From positions 992,001 through 1,056,000 of the forward strand of contig OZ240668.1 in NCBI GenBank assembly GCA_965198655.1: a stretch of DNA of 64,000 nt, written 5' to 3'. Positions 1-10,390 of the stretch are shown here, piece after piece. Under the pieces are notes generated by a model. It made no database searches. It was not told where the DNA came from and worked only from the letters and a program-made list of their open reading frames with translations. The translations under genes and the position numbers were made by a program. Within the stretch, counting starts at the first letter, position 1, and each line of letters opens with the position of its first letter. This stretch comes from Lichenicola sp965198655 (GTDB lineage: Bacteria > Pseudomonadota > Alphaproteobacteria > Acetobacterales > Acetobacteraceae).

Positions 1-848
1 TAGTCGCTCCGGGTGAAAGAGCCGCTTCGCTGTAGGGAAAGCCGCGTAACGGGCGCAACGACATCAAGCCCCGCCATGGTGAAGCTTTTCGGACGTCCGA
101 CGATGCTCCTGATGGGGCCTCCTACCCCATAGCCAGTCATGGCGGTCACTGTCGGACCGATCGTCCGGTCGAGTTGATGAGCACGCCAGAACGGTCCGTA
201 CAGGGTCAATCCAGAGCGGTCGCCGGTGTCGACCTCGAAGGTCCCGGCGATACCGTTCACCGTCCCCGAGAAGACCGGAATATCCTCGTTGTCATCCGGC
301 GCAGCGACGCGTTCGATCGTGACCGGAATGCCAACTGCATCACGAGGCGGCTGAAAGCTCGTCGCGGCTTCGATAGTCAGCAGCCTTCTGACTGGATCGA
401 TCGTGACGACGTTCCGTCGAAACATCTCAGTTCCAAGGATCCCGTCAAAGGTTTGGAAGCCAACAACCCGCGCAAGCTGTCTCAGATCGATGGTAGGCGC
501 CTCGATGGGTCCAATCGAGGTGGATCCCACCGCGACGGAAGCGACGCGCACGTCGGGGTAGGATACCTGCTGTTCTCCGGCACCGCCGCCGTGATCATCG
601 CGAACTTGGGGAAGTGCGAGGTGTTTTGCCAGGTCTGGGCTGACCGTCGTGCCTGACGACCCCGTATCTACCAGGAACTCGAACGAACCATTCCCGTCAA
701 CCTTTGCATGGACGAAAACGCGGTTGTCCACGAGTGTCATCGGCACCGCGTCTGGACGTTGCGTGGATGCATTGGCGGGGGCTGGATGGATTAGATACGA
801 TACAAGCGTCGCAACACCTAGACTTGTCAGTGTTCTTACTCCAGGCAT
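1..848 (-). CDS. Retropepsin-like aspartic protease, exported, truncated by the window edge
   Basis: The reading frame runs off the left edge of the window without a stop; 282 codons are visible. The N-terminus looks like a cleavable signal peptide (MPGVRTLTSLGVATLVSYLI followed by HPAPANA). After it come two copies of the aspartic protease motif, FLVDTGSSGTT near residue 55 and FEVDTGDRSG near residue 210, so both lobes of a retropepsin-type fold are present on one chain. Such proteins are usually periplasmic peptidases of unknown substrate. An AAGGAG ribosome-binding site lies just upstream; the start could be ATG at 848 or the GTG directly before it at 851. Base composition is less GC-rich than in the following genes. 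The family call rests on the paired DTG motifs; substrate is unknown. Confidence 0.75.
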   Translation of the reverse strand, partial: MPGVRTLTSLGVATLVSYLIHPAPANASTQRPDAVPMTLVDNRVFVHAKVDGNGSFEFLVDTGSSGTTVSPDLAKHLALPQVRDDHGGGAGEQQVSYPDVRVASVAVGSTSIGPIEAPTIDLRQLARVVGFQTFDGILGTEMFRRNVVTIDPVRRLLTIEAATSFQPPRDAVGIPVTIERVAAPDDNEDIPVFSGTVNGIAGTFEVDTGDRSGLTLYGPFWRAHQLDRTIGPTVTAMTGYGVGGPIRSIVGRPKSFTMAGLDVVAPVTRLSLQRSGSFTRSD

Positions 849-865
849 CACGAGCGTCGCTCCTT

Positions 866-1048
866 CTACAGGTCGGGTACACACCGCCGCAGCCGGGCGG
901 TTTCTGCCGAGTTCGACCACATGCTCGCATCGCATGGCCCCAGAGGGTCCGGATGGGTGTAGGAGCTTGTGGCAAACCCGATCAGGATCGCAATCGATCC
1001 CAAGTGGGTTTTCAAACCACTTGTCGCGTTTGCGATAGTGGCCGTCAT
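866..1048 (-). CDS. Small hypothetical protein with one hydrophobic segment
   Basis: This 60-residue frame starts with MTATIANATSGLKTH and has one hydrophobic stretch (HLGSIAILIGFATSS) that could be a membrane anchor or signal. Its TAG stop is immediately followed by the ribosome-binding site of the retropepsin gene, which suggests the two could be cotranscribed. No family is recognised and the coding status is uncertain. The alternative reading is that it is only leader sequence of the protease gene. Confidence 0.3.
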   Translation of the reverse strand: MTATIANATSGLKTHLGSIAILIGFATSSYTHPDPLGPCDASMWSNSAETARLRRCVPDL

Positions 1049-1164
1049 TATCAGGAGTCGACTGCATCTTCGGAGGATAGACGGCATTCTGGCTATCAGC
1101 CACGCGCCGTTCCAGCCGTCCGGCGTCCCTCAAACGGGTCGGTGCTCTTGTTGTGGACCGGGCT

Positions 1165-2091
1165 CTAATGCCCCGTCTGCAGGAACGGGATCGGCGCTCC
1201 GGCATAGATCGAGCTCGGCAGTCGTCCGTCCCAACGCTGCGCACGGCTGTAATCCGCTAGCGCCGGGTCCGACGCCACCGCGGCGGCGAGCAGGCGGGTG
1301 GCCGTCGCCTGCGCCTCGCCGTTCTTCTGCGTGGCATAGGAGGTGGCGTCGGCCTGCAGCCGGGTCGATTCCGCCAGGCCGCGCGCCTGCTCGATCGCCT
1401 GGTTGGCCTGGCCCGACGCGGTGATGCGCGCGGTGTCGGCCTCGATCTGCGCCTTGCGCTGCAGCCCCTGCGCCTGCTCGATCTGTGTCTTGACCACCGC
1501 CGCCTGCGCCTGGGCGTCGCGGAAGCTCTGCGCGTAGTCGAGGTTGGTGAGCTGCACGTCGGTCACGTCGAGGTGGTAGAGCGACTTGGCGCGCTCCTTG
1601 ACGATGGCGTCGACGCGCGAAACCAGCGCGCCGCGCTTCTCCGCCACGTCGCTGACGTTCACGGTGCCAGCCGCGATCTTCCACTCGTTGATCACCATCG
1701 AGCGCAGGTTCTGCTCGTAGCCCTGGTTGTGCACGAACAGGTAGCCGACCTCGTCCACCGGCACCTGGTACTGCACGGTCAGCACCGCGTCGATCTCCTG
1801 GTTGTCGATGGTGTAGGTGTTGAGCTGCGGAGTCTCGAACTGCTGCGTGTCGGTCGGGAAATAGTGCACCGCGCCGAAGAACGGCCATTTCAGGTGGAAG
1901 CCCGGATCGGCGATGCCGGCATAGGCGCCGGCGTTGGTGATCACCGCGCGCTGGTTCGGCTGCACCTCGTAGCCGGTGCTGAGGATGCAGGCGGCGATCA
2001 GCAGGAAGCCCAGGCTGATCGCGATCGCCCTCGGGCTGACGACCGACAGCGACCAGGGGCGCTTGGGCGCGGGGCCGGTGTTCCAATCCAT
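1165..2091 (-). CDS. SPFH/band 7 domain membrane protein
   Basis: A 308-residue protein with a short cytoplasmic N-terminus, one transmembrane segment at about residues 20-40 (AIAISLGFLLIAACIL) and then a band 7 domain. The conserved pattern of an early NQRAV strand, PGFHLKWPF and a later DVTDVQLTNL supports prohibitin/HflC/stomatin relatives. The C-terminal third is rich in Ala, Gln and Glu with heptad spacing and is probably a coiled coil used in oligomerisation. Such proteins form large membrane-bound rings that scaffold proteases or lipid domains. Its TGA lies far from the next gene, and the esterase gene ends 11 bases upstream of its start, so the two may share a transcript. The exact partner cannot be deduced. 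Confidence 0.85.
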   Translation of the reverse strand: MDWNTGPAPKRPWSLSVVSPRAIAISLGFLLIAACILSTGYEVQPNQRAVITNAGAYAGIADPGFHLKWPFFGAVHYFPTDTQQFETPQLNTYTIDNQEIDAVLTVQYQVPVDEVGYLFVHNQGYEQNLRSMVINEWKIAAGTVNVSDVAEKRGALVSRVDAIVKERAKSLYHLDVTDVQLTNLDYAQSFRDAQAQAAVVKTQIEQAQGLQRKAQIEADTARITASGQANQAIEQARGLAESTRLQADATSYATQKNGEAQATATRLLAAAVASDPALADYSRAQRWDGRLPSSIYAGAPIPFLQTGH

Positions 2092-2102
2092 CGCAGGCTC
2101 CC

Positions 2103-2801
2103 TCAGCCCACCGGTCGGGCGCGGGCCTCGGCGACCAGTCTTAGCACCAAAGGGGTCAGGCGTCGCACGATGATGGCGACGCCGGCCGGGGCGGGGTGTA
2201 TCCCGTCGCCCTGGTTGAGGGCGCGGTCGCCGGCGACGTCCTGGAGGAAGAACGGGTCGTAGATCAGGCCGGGATGCCGCGACAGGCGGTCGAACACGCT
2301 GCGGAACGCTTGCCCGTAGCCAGCGCCGAGGTTGGGCGGCGCATACATGCCGCTGAGCAGCACCGGGACGTGCCGGGCGTCGAGCCGGTCGAGGATGGCG
2401 CCGAGGTTGCGCTCCATCTGGCCGGGATCGAGCCCGCGCAGCCCGTCATTGGCGCCCAGCTCCAGGATCGCCGCGTCCGGATGGTCGCCCAGCGCCCAAT
2501 CCAGCCGGGCCAGCCCGCCGGCGCTGGTGTCGCCGGACACGCCGGCGTCGAGCACGGTGGCGTGGGCGTCGGCCTTGTCCAGCGCCGCCTGGAGCCGCGC
2601 CACGAAGCCCTGGTCGTGCGGCAGGCCATAGCCGGCGGTGAGGCTGTCGCCCAGCGCCATGATCCGGATCGTGCGCGGGGCGGGATCGGCGTTCACGGTC
2701 GTGGCGGCTCCGACGCACAGCAGGACCGCGGCGGCGATCCGGCGGACCGTGCCGCGACCTCCCTTGGTGGCGCGTCCGACGCGGCCATATGGAGCCTTCA
2801 T
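2103..2801 (-). CDS. tesA: GDSL arylesterase / lysophospholipase L1-type (TesA-like), exported
   Basis: An SGNH hydrolase with block I ALGDSLTAGYGL, block III ELGANDGL and block V DGIHPAPAG, giving the catalytic Ser, Asp and His. A hydrophobic segment (IAAAVLLCVGAATTV) ending in NADPAP indicates export to the periplasm. The family hydrolyses acyl-CoA, lysophospholipid or aryl ester bonds. The only ATG in frame is at 2801 and shares the palindromic CATG with the start of the divergent ABC gene. The extra 20 basic residues before the hydrophobic core are unusual, so the start is uncertain. Pairing of tesA with ybbA-ybbP is a known conserved arrangement in proteobacteria. Confidence 0.88.
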   Translation of the reverse strand: MKAPYGRVGRATKGGRGTVRRIAAAVLLCVGAATTVNADPAPRTIRIMALGDSLTAGYGLPHDQGFVARLQAALDKADAHATVLDAGVSGDTSAGGLARLDWALGDHPDAAILELGANDGLRGLDPGQMERNLGAILDRLDARHVPVLLSGMYAPPNLGAGYGQAFRSVFDRLSRHPGLIYDPFFLQDVAGDRALNQGDGIHPAPAGVAIIVRRLTPLVLRLVAEARARPVG

Positions 2802-3555
2802 GGATGGACAGATGCCTTCGGGTGACCGGCCCGCGCTGGTGGAAGCGCGCGACCTTTGGCTGACGGTGCCCGCGCGCCCCGGCGCGGTCAACACGAGCCG
2901 CAAGCAGGGCCGCCCGGCGGAAACGCTCGACATCGTGCGCGCGATGTCGCTGACGGTGGCGGCCGGCGAGTCCGTGGGCGTGGTCGGTCCGTCCGGCTCC
3001 GGCAAGACCAGCCTGCTGATGCTGCTGGCCGGGCTGGAGCGGCCGAGCCGCGGGGAGGTGCTGGTCGACGGCATCGACCTGGCGACGCTGGACGAGGACG
3101 CGCGCGCCCGGTTCCGCGGCCGGCGCATCGGCATCGTGTTCCAGTCCTTCCACCTGATCCCGACCATGACCGCGCTGGAGAACGTCGCGGTGCCGCTGGA
3201 GCTGGCCGGTCGCCGCGACGCGTTCGCAGTGGCAGAGGGAGCGCTGCGCGAGGTCGGGCTCGGGCAGCGGCTCGGACACCTGCCGGGACAGCTCTCCGGC
3301 GGCGAGCAGCAGAGGGTGGCGCTGGCGCGCGCCTTCGCGCCGCGCCCGGCGCTGCTGCTGGCCGACGAGCCGACCGGCAACCTCGACGCCCGCACCGGCG
3401 ACACGGTGCAGGAGCTGTTGTTCGCGTTGCAGCGCACGCACGGCACCGGGCTGCTGCTGATCACCCACGACGCGGCGCTGGCGGCGCGCTGCGACCGCAG
3501 GCTGGCGGTGTCGGACGGGCGCTTGTCCGCGGTGCTGGAGGACGCAGCGGCATGA
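2800..3555 (+). CDS. ybbA: ABC transporter ATPase, YbbA/LolD/MacB class
   Basis: A 251-residue ATP-binding subunit with Walker A GPSGSGKT (residues 63-70), Q-loop VFQSF, signature LSGGEQQR (165-172), Walker B LLLADEPTGNLD and the H-loop ITHD. This motif set is typical of the LolD/FtsE/MacB group, which powers mechanotransmission rather than solute transport. The N-terminal strand contains an insertion of about 20 residues before the core. The gene overlaps the permease gene by ATGA, so translation is probably coupled. It is divergent from the TesA-like esterase, the classic neighbour of YbbA, but the substrate is not known. Confidence 0.9.
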   Translation: MDGQMPSGDRPALVEARDLWLTVPARPGAVNTSRKQGRPAETLDIVRAMSLTVAAGESVGVVGPSGSGKTSLLMLLAGLERPSRGEVLVDGIDLATLDEDARARFRGRRIGIVFQSFHLIPTMTALENVAVPLELAGRRDAFAVAEGALREVGLGQRLGHLPGQLSGGEQQRVALARAFAPRPALLLADEPTGNLDARTGDTVQELLFALQRTHGTGLLLITHDAALAARCDRRLAVSDGRLSAVLEDAAA

Positions 3556-6161
3556 GCGGCACGGCGGCGTCGGCGCCCGGGAGCATCTTCCGGCTGGCGC
3601 TGCGGCTGGCGTTGCGGGACTGGCGCGGCGGACGCGGCGCGCTCCGCGGCATGGGCATCGTGCTGCTGTGCCTGGCGCTCGGGGTGGCGGCGATCGGCAC
3701 CATCGGCGGCCTGCGCGACGCGATCCAGCAGGGGGTCGCGGAGCAAAGGCGTGCGATCCTGGGCGGCGACCTGGCGATCGAGGACAACCAGCCGCTTCCG
3801 ACCGAACTGTCCCGGTTCCTGCAGGACCGCGGCGCGCGAACCTCGGCGGTGCTGCGCATGCGCACCATGGCCTACGGGCCGGACGGGCGGCGCATGCTGG
3901 TGGAGCTGTCCGCCGTGGACCAGGCCTACCCGCTGGTGGGAGCGGCGACCTTGGACGGCGGCACGGGGCTGCAGGCGGCGCTGGCAGCACCCGCGTCCCC
4001 GCCCGGCCTGGCGGCGGATCCGCTGGTGGCGGACCGGATCGGGCTGCAGCCCGGCGGGACGGTGCGGATCGGCGACGAGCGCCTGCGCGTGCTGCCGAAC
4101 CTGGACAAGGTGCCGGACTCCGCCGGCCAGACCGCGCTGGCGCCGTCGGTGGTGATCGCGCGGCCGGCGCTGGACGCGGCCGGGCTGGTACGGCCGGGCA
4201 CGTTGCTGACCACGTCGCTGCGGGTGGCGCTGCCGGACGGGCCGCCGCACGAGACCGCGCGGGCGCGGCTCGGCCGGGCGCAGGCGCTGGCGCAGGCGGT
4301 CGCGGACGCGTTTCCCGGCGAGGCCTGGCGCGTGCGCGACATCGACGACGCGGCGCCGGCGCTGACGCGGGCGGTGGGGCAGGTGGCGCTGTTCATGACG
4401 CTGATCGCGCTGGCGGCGCTGCTGCTGGGCGGCATGGGCGTGGCGGCGGGGGTGTCGAGCTGGCTCGAATCACGAATCGGCACGATCGCGGTGCTGCGTG
4501 CGGTGGGCGCGCCGCCCCGGCTGGCGGCGCTGGTGGTCGGGCTGCAGGTGGCCGCCCTGTGCGCGGTGGGCATCATGCTCGGCATGGCGGTCGGGCTCGT
4601 GCTGCCGCCGCTGGCGGTGCGGGCGCTAGGCGGGCTGCTGCCGGTGGCGCCGCACGAGGGGCTGCAATGGGCGCCGGTGCTGCTGGCCTCCGCCTTCGGC
4701 GTCGTGGTGGCAGCCCTGTTCGCGCTGTCGCCGTTGTACCGTGCGGTATCGGTGCCGCCCTCGGTGCTGTTCCGCGGGCCGGCGGGAGTGGCCGGGCCGG
4801 GACGGGAGCAGCGCATCGCGACTGGGACGGCGCAGGTCGGGCTCGCGTCGCTGCTGGTGCTGCTGGCGGTGCTGACCGCGCCGAACCGCAGGCTGGCGTT
4901 CGGGTTCTGCGTCGTGGCCGGGCTGGTGCTGCTGCTGTTCCGGCTGGCGGCGATGGCGATGGCGACCGCGGCCCGGTTGCTGCCGCGGCCGGTGGCGGGC
5001 CCGGGCGTGCCGCGCATGGCGATCCGGCTCGGGCTGGCGGCGCTGGGACGGCCGGCGGCGCCGGCGGGGCCGCTGCTGCTGGCGCTGGGCGCCGGCCTGA
5101 CCGTGCTGGCGACGATCGCACTGGCGGAAGGAGACCTGCGCGCCTCCTTGTTCGACCAACTGCCCAGGCACGCGCCGTCGTTCTACTTCATCGACATACA
5201 GCCGGACGAGATGCAGCGCTTCGAGGCGGCGGTGCGCGGCGTGCCGTCCGCCGGCCAGGTGCGGTCGCTGCCGAGCCTGCGCGAGCGGGTGGTGGCGGTG
5301 GACGGGGTGCCGGCGGAGCGGGTGGCCGCCACCCCCGGCACGCGCTGGGCGTTGCGCGGCGACCAGGGGCTGACGATCGCGCCAGCGCCGCCGCCGGATA
5401 CGCACATGGCAGCGGGGCGCTGGTGGCCGGCCGGCTATGACGGGCCGCCGCTGCTGTCGTTCGACGCCGGGCTCGCCGCGGGGTGGGGAGTGCATGTCGG
5501 CTCGGTGATCCGGCTCAACGTGCTGGGCCGCGACATCGACCTGCGCGTGGCCAGCCTGCGCAACGTGGACTGGCGCTCGCTGCAGCTCAACTTCGCCTTC
5601 ATCGCCTCGCCCGGCCTCCTGTCGGCGGCGCCGCACTCGATGGTCGCCACCGTCGCATCCAACGGCACGCCGGCAGGCGACGCGGCGATCCTGGCGGCGG
5701 TGACCGACGCGTTGCCCAACGTGTCCGGGATCCGGGTGGCGGACGTGCTGGCGCAGCTCGGCAGCATCGTCGGCCGACTGGCCTGGGCGCTGGCGGCGAT
5801 CGGCGGGGTGGCGCTGTTGTCGGGAGCGCTGGTGCTGGCCGCCACGCTGGCGGCGGCGCAGCGGCAGCGCGTGGCGGAGGCGGCGGTGCTGCGGGTGCTG
5901 GGTGCGACTGGACCGCAGCTCCGGGCAGCCTGGCTGGTCGAGTTCGCGGTGCTGGGAAGCGTGGCAGGCGTCTGCGCGGGAATGATCGGCGGCGGGCTGA
6001 GCTGGCTGCTGATGCGTGAGGTGCTCGGCGCGCGCTGGGTGTTCCTGCCCTGGACCCTGTTCGGGGTGGGTGCCGCTTCGATCCTGCTGATGCTGGCTGC
6101 CGGGTATCTCGCCACTCGCCGGGCGCTGGCGGCGAGCCCGGCGATCCTGCTTCGCGGCTGA
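3552..6161 (+). CDS. ybbP: ABC transporter permease with two FtsX-like domains (YbbP type)
   Basis: An 869-residue membrane protein. It has an N-terminal transmembrane segment (near residues 30-55), a large periplasmic domain, three helices around residues 275-410, further paired helices, a second periplasmic domain and a final FtsX block (about residues 740-869). The length and the two FtsX modules on one chain match YbbP-type permeases. With the ATPase it would form an inner-membrane complex acting on a lipid-linked or periplasmic substrate. The start ATG overlaps the stop of the ATPase gene. A strong inverted repeat follows the stop codon. Confidence 0.88.
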   Translation: MSGTAASAPGSIFRLALRLALRDWRGGRGALRGMGIVLLCLALGVAAIGTIGGLRDAIQQGVAEQRRAILGGDLAIEDNQPLPTELSRFLQDRGARTSAVLRMRTMAYGPDGRRMLVELSAVDQAYPLVGAATLDGGTGLQAALAAPASPPGLAADPLVADRIGLQPGGTVRIGDERLRVLPNLDKVPDSAGQTALAPSVVIARPALDAAGLVRPGTLLTTSLRVALPDGPPHETARARLGRAQALAQAVADAFPGEAWRVRDIDDAAPALTRAVGQVALFMTLIALAALLLGGMGVAAGVSSWLESRIGTIAVLRAVGAPPRLAALVVGLQVAALCAVGIMLGMAVGLVLPPLAVRALGGLLPVAPHEGLQWAPVLLASAFGVVVAALFALSPLYRAVSVPPSVLFRGPAGVAGPGREQRIATGTAQVGLASLLVLLAVLTAPNRRLAFGFCVVAGLVLLLFRLAAMAMATAARLLPRPVAGPGVPRMAIRLGLAALGRPAAPAGPLLLALGAGLTVLATIALAEGDLRASLFDQLPRHAPSFYFIDIQPDEMQRFEAAVRGVPSAGQVRSLPSLRERVVAVDGVPAERVAATPGTRWALRGDQGLTIAPAPPPDTHMAAGRWWPAGYDGPPLLSFDAGLAAGWGVHVGSVIRLNVLGRDIDLRVASLRNVDWRSLQLNFAFIASPGLLSAAPHSMVATVASNGTPAGDAAILAAVTDALPNVSGIRVADVLAQLGSIVGRLAWALAAIGGVALLSGALVLAATLAAAQRQRVAEAAVLRVLGATGPQLRAAWLVEFAVLGSVAGVCAGMIGGGLSWLLMREVLGARWVFLPWTLFGVGAASILLMLAAGYLATRRALAASPAILLRG

Positions 6162-6163
6162 TC

Positions 6164-6189
6164 CCCTTCCCGGCACCGACCGGGAAGGG
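6164..6189. terminator. Bidirectional hairpin between convergent genes
   Basis: A perfect inverted repeat with 10-bp arms (CCCTTCCCGG and CCGGGAAGGG) and a 6-base loop begins 3 bases after the permease stop and ends 10 bases from the stop of the convergent small gene. It lacks a clear T-run, so it is a probable intrinsic terminator or transcript-stabilising hairpin rather than a certain one. Confidence 0.6.
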
Positions 6190-6199
6190 AGCAATGGCC

Positions 6200-6409
6200 C
6201 TACTCTGCGCTGGTATGCCCGCCGTGCAGCAGCGAGCTGGTCATCGGGCGCGGGATCATCGTCCAGAGGCCATGCGACTCGGACGGTTCTGGTTCGGAGC
6301 GGACAAGGTCGAAGCCGGCGCGGCGCAGCGCGCGGATCGACACGAGATCGAGATGCGGCACCGCATCGCGAATGTCCGACAGGTCTTGCATGGTCAGGTT
6401 GGTCTGCAT
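6200..6409 (-). CDS. Small hypothetical protein (69 aa)
   Basis: The frame begins MQTNLTMQDLSDIRDAVPHL and reads as a soluble, helix-forming small protein with a polar C-terminus. It converges on the ABC permease gene with a strong hairpin between the two stops, which supports it being a real transcription unit. A GGGGATC stretch ahead of the ATG is a weak ribosome-binding site. An upstream in-frame ATG at 6478 would add 23 residues. No family is recognised. Confidence 0.45.
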   Translation of the reverse strand: MQTNLTMQDLSDIRDAVPHLDLVSIRALRRAGFDLVRSEPEPSESHGLWTMIPRPMTSSLLHGGHTSAE

Positions 6410-6849
6410 CGTTCTGATCCCCTTGCCGCCTGTGGCGGCCTGATGTTCGATCCTGTCTTGCGCAGGATTGAAATCCATTTCTGATCCGTTCGTCGCCGGT
6501 TGGCAACGGTTCCAATTTTTGGGCTGGACAGCGACGCGTCGGGCTTCACTGCCCCACGCCAACGGCTCCACATGGACAACGTTGCAGGCCGCACGACCGC
6601 GACCGGATCATGAAACCGCGAGCGTCGCCGATGCCTGTCCGCGCGATGACCGGCCGGTCACCTGCCGGGCGCGATTCCAGCCGGCCCGACATTGTGCCGG
6701 CTGGAATCGCCGCCACGGCGGCGGCGTCGGTCCGCGGCCTTCTGGCCATACTTGCCCGGTCCCGTGGTTGACCGCGGGCGGCGGCCGTGCCGACGATGCT
6801 CCCCAAGCAGCACGAGCCGGGATCAAGTCCGGCCAGCGGGGGGCTCTTG
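6410..6849. other. Gene-free upstream region of the acetyl-CoA synthetase operon
   Basis: No convincing reading frame was seen on either strand. The stretch contains the large inverted repeat described separately and presumably the promoters of acs and of the small divergent gene. Confidence 0.5.
6671..6710. repeat. Perfect 14-bp inverted repeat upstream of acs
   Basis: Arms GCGATTCCAGCCGG and CCGGCTGGAATCGC flank a 12-base AT-richer loop. It lies about 140 bases before the acs start and is not adjacent to any stop codon. It could be a terminator for an unseen transcript, an operator, or a leader hairpin. Which one cannot be decided from sequence alone. Confidence 0.6.
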
Positions 6850-8829
<1,980 letters not shown>

Positions 8830-8835
8830 GGCCGG

Positions 8836-10266
8836 ATGTCCACCACCACCACGCTGCCCGCGGTCGAGAGCGACATCCCGGCCCGGCTCGACCGGCTGCC
8901 CTGGTCGGGCTTCCACCTGCTGGTGGTCTCGGCACTCGGCATCACCTGGATCCTGGACGGGCTCGAGGTCACCATCGTCGGGTCGATCGGGCCGGCGCTG
9001 CAGGACCGCCGCACGCTCGGGCTGTCGATGATGCAGGTCGGCAGCGCCGCCTCGGCCTACCTCACCGGCGCGGTGCTGGGGGCGCTGCTGTTCGGCCGGC
9101 TGACCGACCAGGTCGGACGCAAGCGGATCTTCAACGTGACGCTCGGGCTCTACATCGTAAGCGTGTTCGGCACCGCCTGCGCCTGGGGACCGATGAGCTT
9201 CGTGGTGTTCCGGTTCCTGACCGGGTTCGCGATCGGCGGCGAGTACGCGGCGATCAACTCGGCGATCGACGAGCTGATCCCGGCCAAGGTGCGCGGGCGG
9301 GTCGACCTGTTCGTGAACGGGTCGTTCTGGATCGGCGCCGCGGCCGGCGCGGTGGTGGCGCTGCTGCTGCTGCGCAACGGGATCTCGGCGCATGGCTGGC
9401 GGATCGGCTTCGCCGCCGGCGGCGTGATGGCGTTCCTGGTGCTGTTCCTGCGTCACTGGGTGCCGGAAAGCCCGCGCTGGCTGCTCACCCACGGCTATGT
9501 CGAGGAGGCCGAGGCGACCACGCGGCGGATCGAGGCGTGGGTGGAGACCGCGACCGGGGTGGCGCCGGGGCCGGCCTGCCAGACCATCACGGTGCATCCG
9601 CGTCGCAATTTCAGCTTCGGCCTGATCTTCCGGGCAATGATCGACGGCTACAAGATGCGCTCGGCGCTGGCGCTGCTGCTGATGGTGGCGCAGGCGTTCC
9701 TGTACAACGCCGTGTTCTTCACCTATGGCCAGGTGCTGACCAGCTCCGAAGGCGTGTCGCCGAGCCGGGTCGGGCTGTTCATCCTGCCGCTGACCATCGG
9801 CAACGTCCTCGGTCCGTTCCTGCTGGGGCGGCTGTTCGACACCGTCGGCCGCAGGCGGATGATCTTCGCCACCTTCGGCACGGCTGGCGTGCTGATGCTG
9901 GTCGTGGCGGCGCTGTTCGCGGCCGGGGAGCTGACCGCGCTGACGCAGACGCTGGGCTGGATGGCGGTCTTCTTCTTCGCCTCGCCGGCGGCCAGCGCCG
10001 CCTACCTGACCGCGAGCGAGATCTTCCCGCTGGAAACCCGGGCGATGGCGATCTCCATCTTCTACGTGCTTGGCACGCTGATCGGCGGGGTCGGCGCGCC
10101 CTACCTGTTCGCCCGGCTGATCCAGATGGGTGGCCGGGTGCCGTTGTCGCTGGGCTACGGCGGCGCCGCGCTGCTGATGCTGGCGGGCGGGGCGATGGCG
10201 CTGCGGTTCGGGGTCGACTGCGAAGGCAAGTCGCTGGAGGAGGTGGCCCGGCCGCTGTCGAGCTGA
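8836..10266 (+). CDS. MFS transporter, sugar/organic-acid symporter type
   Basis: A 476-residue protein with about twelve hydrophobic helices. The loop 2-3 motif GRLTDQVGRKRIF and its repeat in the second half (GRLFDTVGRRRMI) identify the major facilitator superfamily, and the FRFLTGFAIGGEYAAINSA segment matches the metabolite:proton symporter/sugar porter branch. It probably shares a transcript with acs, so a short organic acid such as acetate or propionate is a reasonable but unproven substrate. A central hydrophilic loop of about 60 residues separates the two halves. Confidence 0.9.
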   Translation: MSTTTTLPAVESDIPARLDRLPWSGFHLLVVSALGITWILDGLEVTIVGSIGPALQDRRTLGLSMMQVGSAASAYLTGAVLGALLFGRLTDQVGRKRIFNVTLGLYIVSVFGTACAWGPMSFVVFRFLTGFAIGGEYAAINSAIDELIPAKVRGRVDLFVNGSFWIGAAAGAVVALLLLRNGISAHGWRIGFAAGGVMAFLVLFLRHWVPESPRWLLTHGYVEEAEATTRRIEAWVETATGVAPGPACQTITVHPRRNFSFGLIFRAMIDGYKMRSALALLLMVAQAFLYNAVFFTYGQVLTSSEGVSPSRVGLFILPLTIGNVLGPFLLGRLFDTVGRRRMIFATFGTAGVLMLVVAALFAAGELTALTQTLGWMAVFFFASPAASAAYLTASEIFPLETRAMAISIFYVLGTLIGGVGAPYLFARLIQMGGRVPLSLGYGGAALLMLAGGAMALRFGVDCEGKSLEEVARPLSS

Positions 10267-10390
10267 CGTCGTTGCCGGGTCTTGGCGTTAAACAAACGGA
10301 AACCTTCGACATCTAGACCTGTCGGCGCCGTGCGGGCGCGTCCGCGCCCGGCGGATGGGCGTTTCCGGCTGTGCAACGATCGATCAAACC

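Noticed and set aside
2103..4250. A 715-codon minus-strand open frame extending through the ABC genes
   Set aside because: Only the last 232 codons form the esterase; the remainder is low-complexity antisense of the ABC transporter genes.
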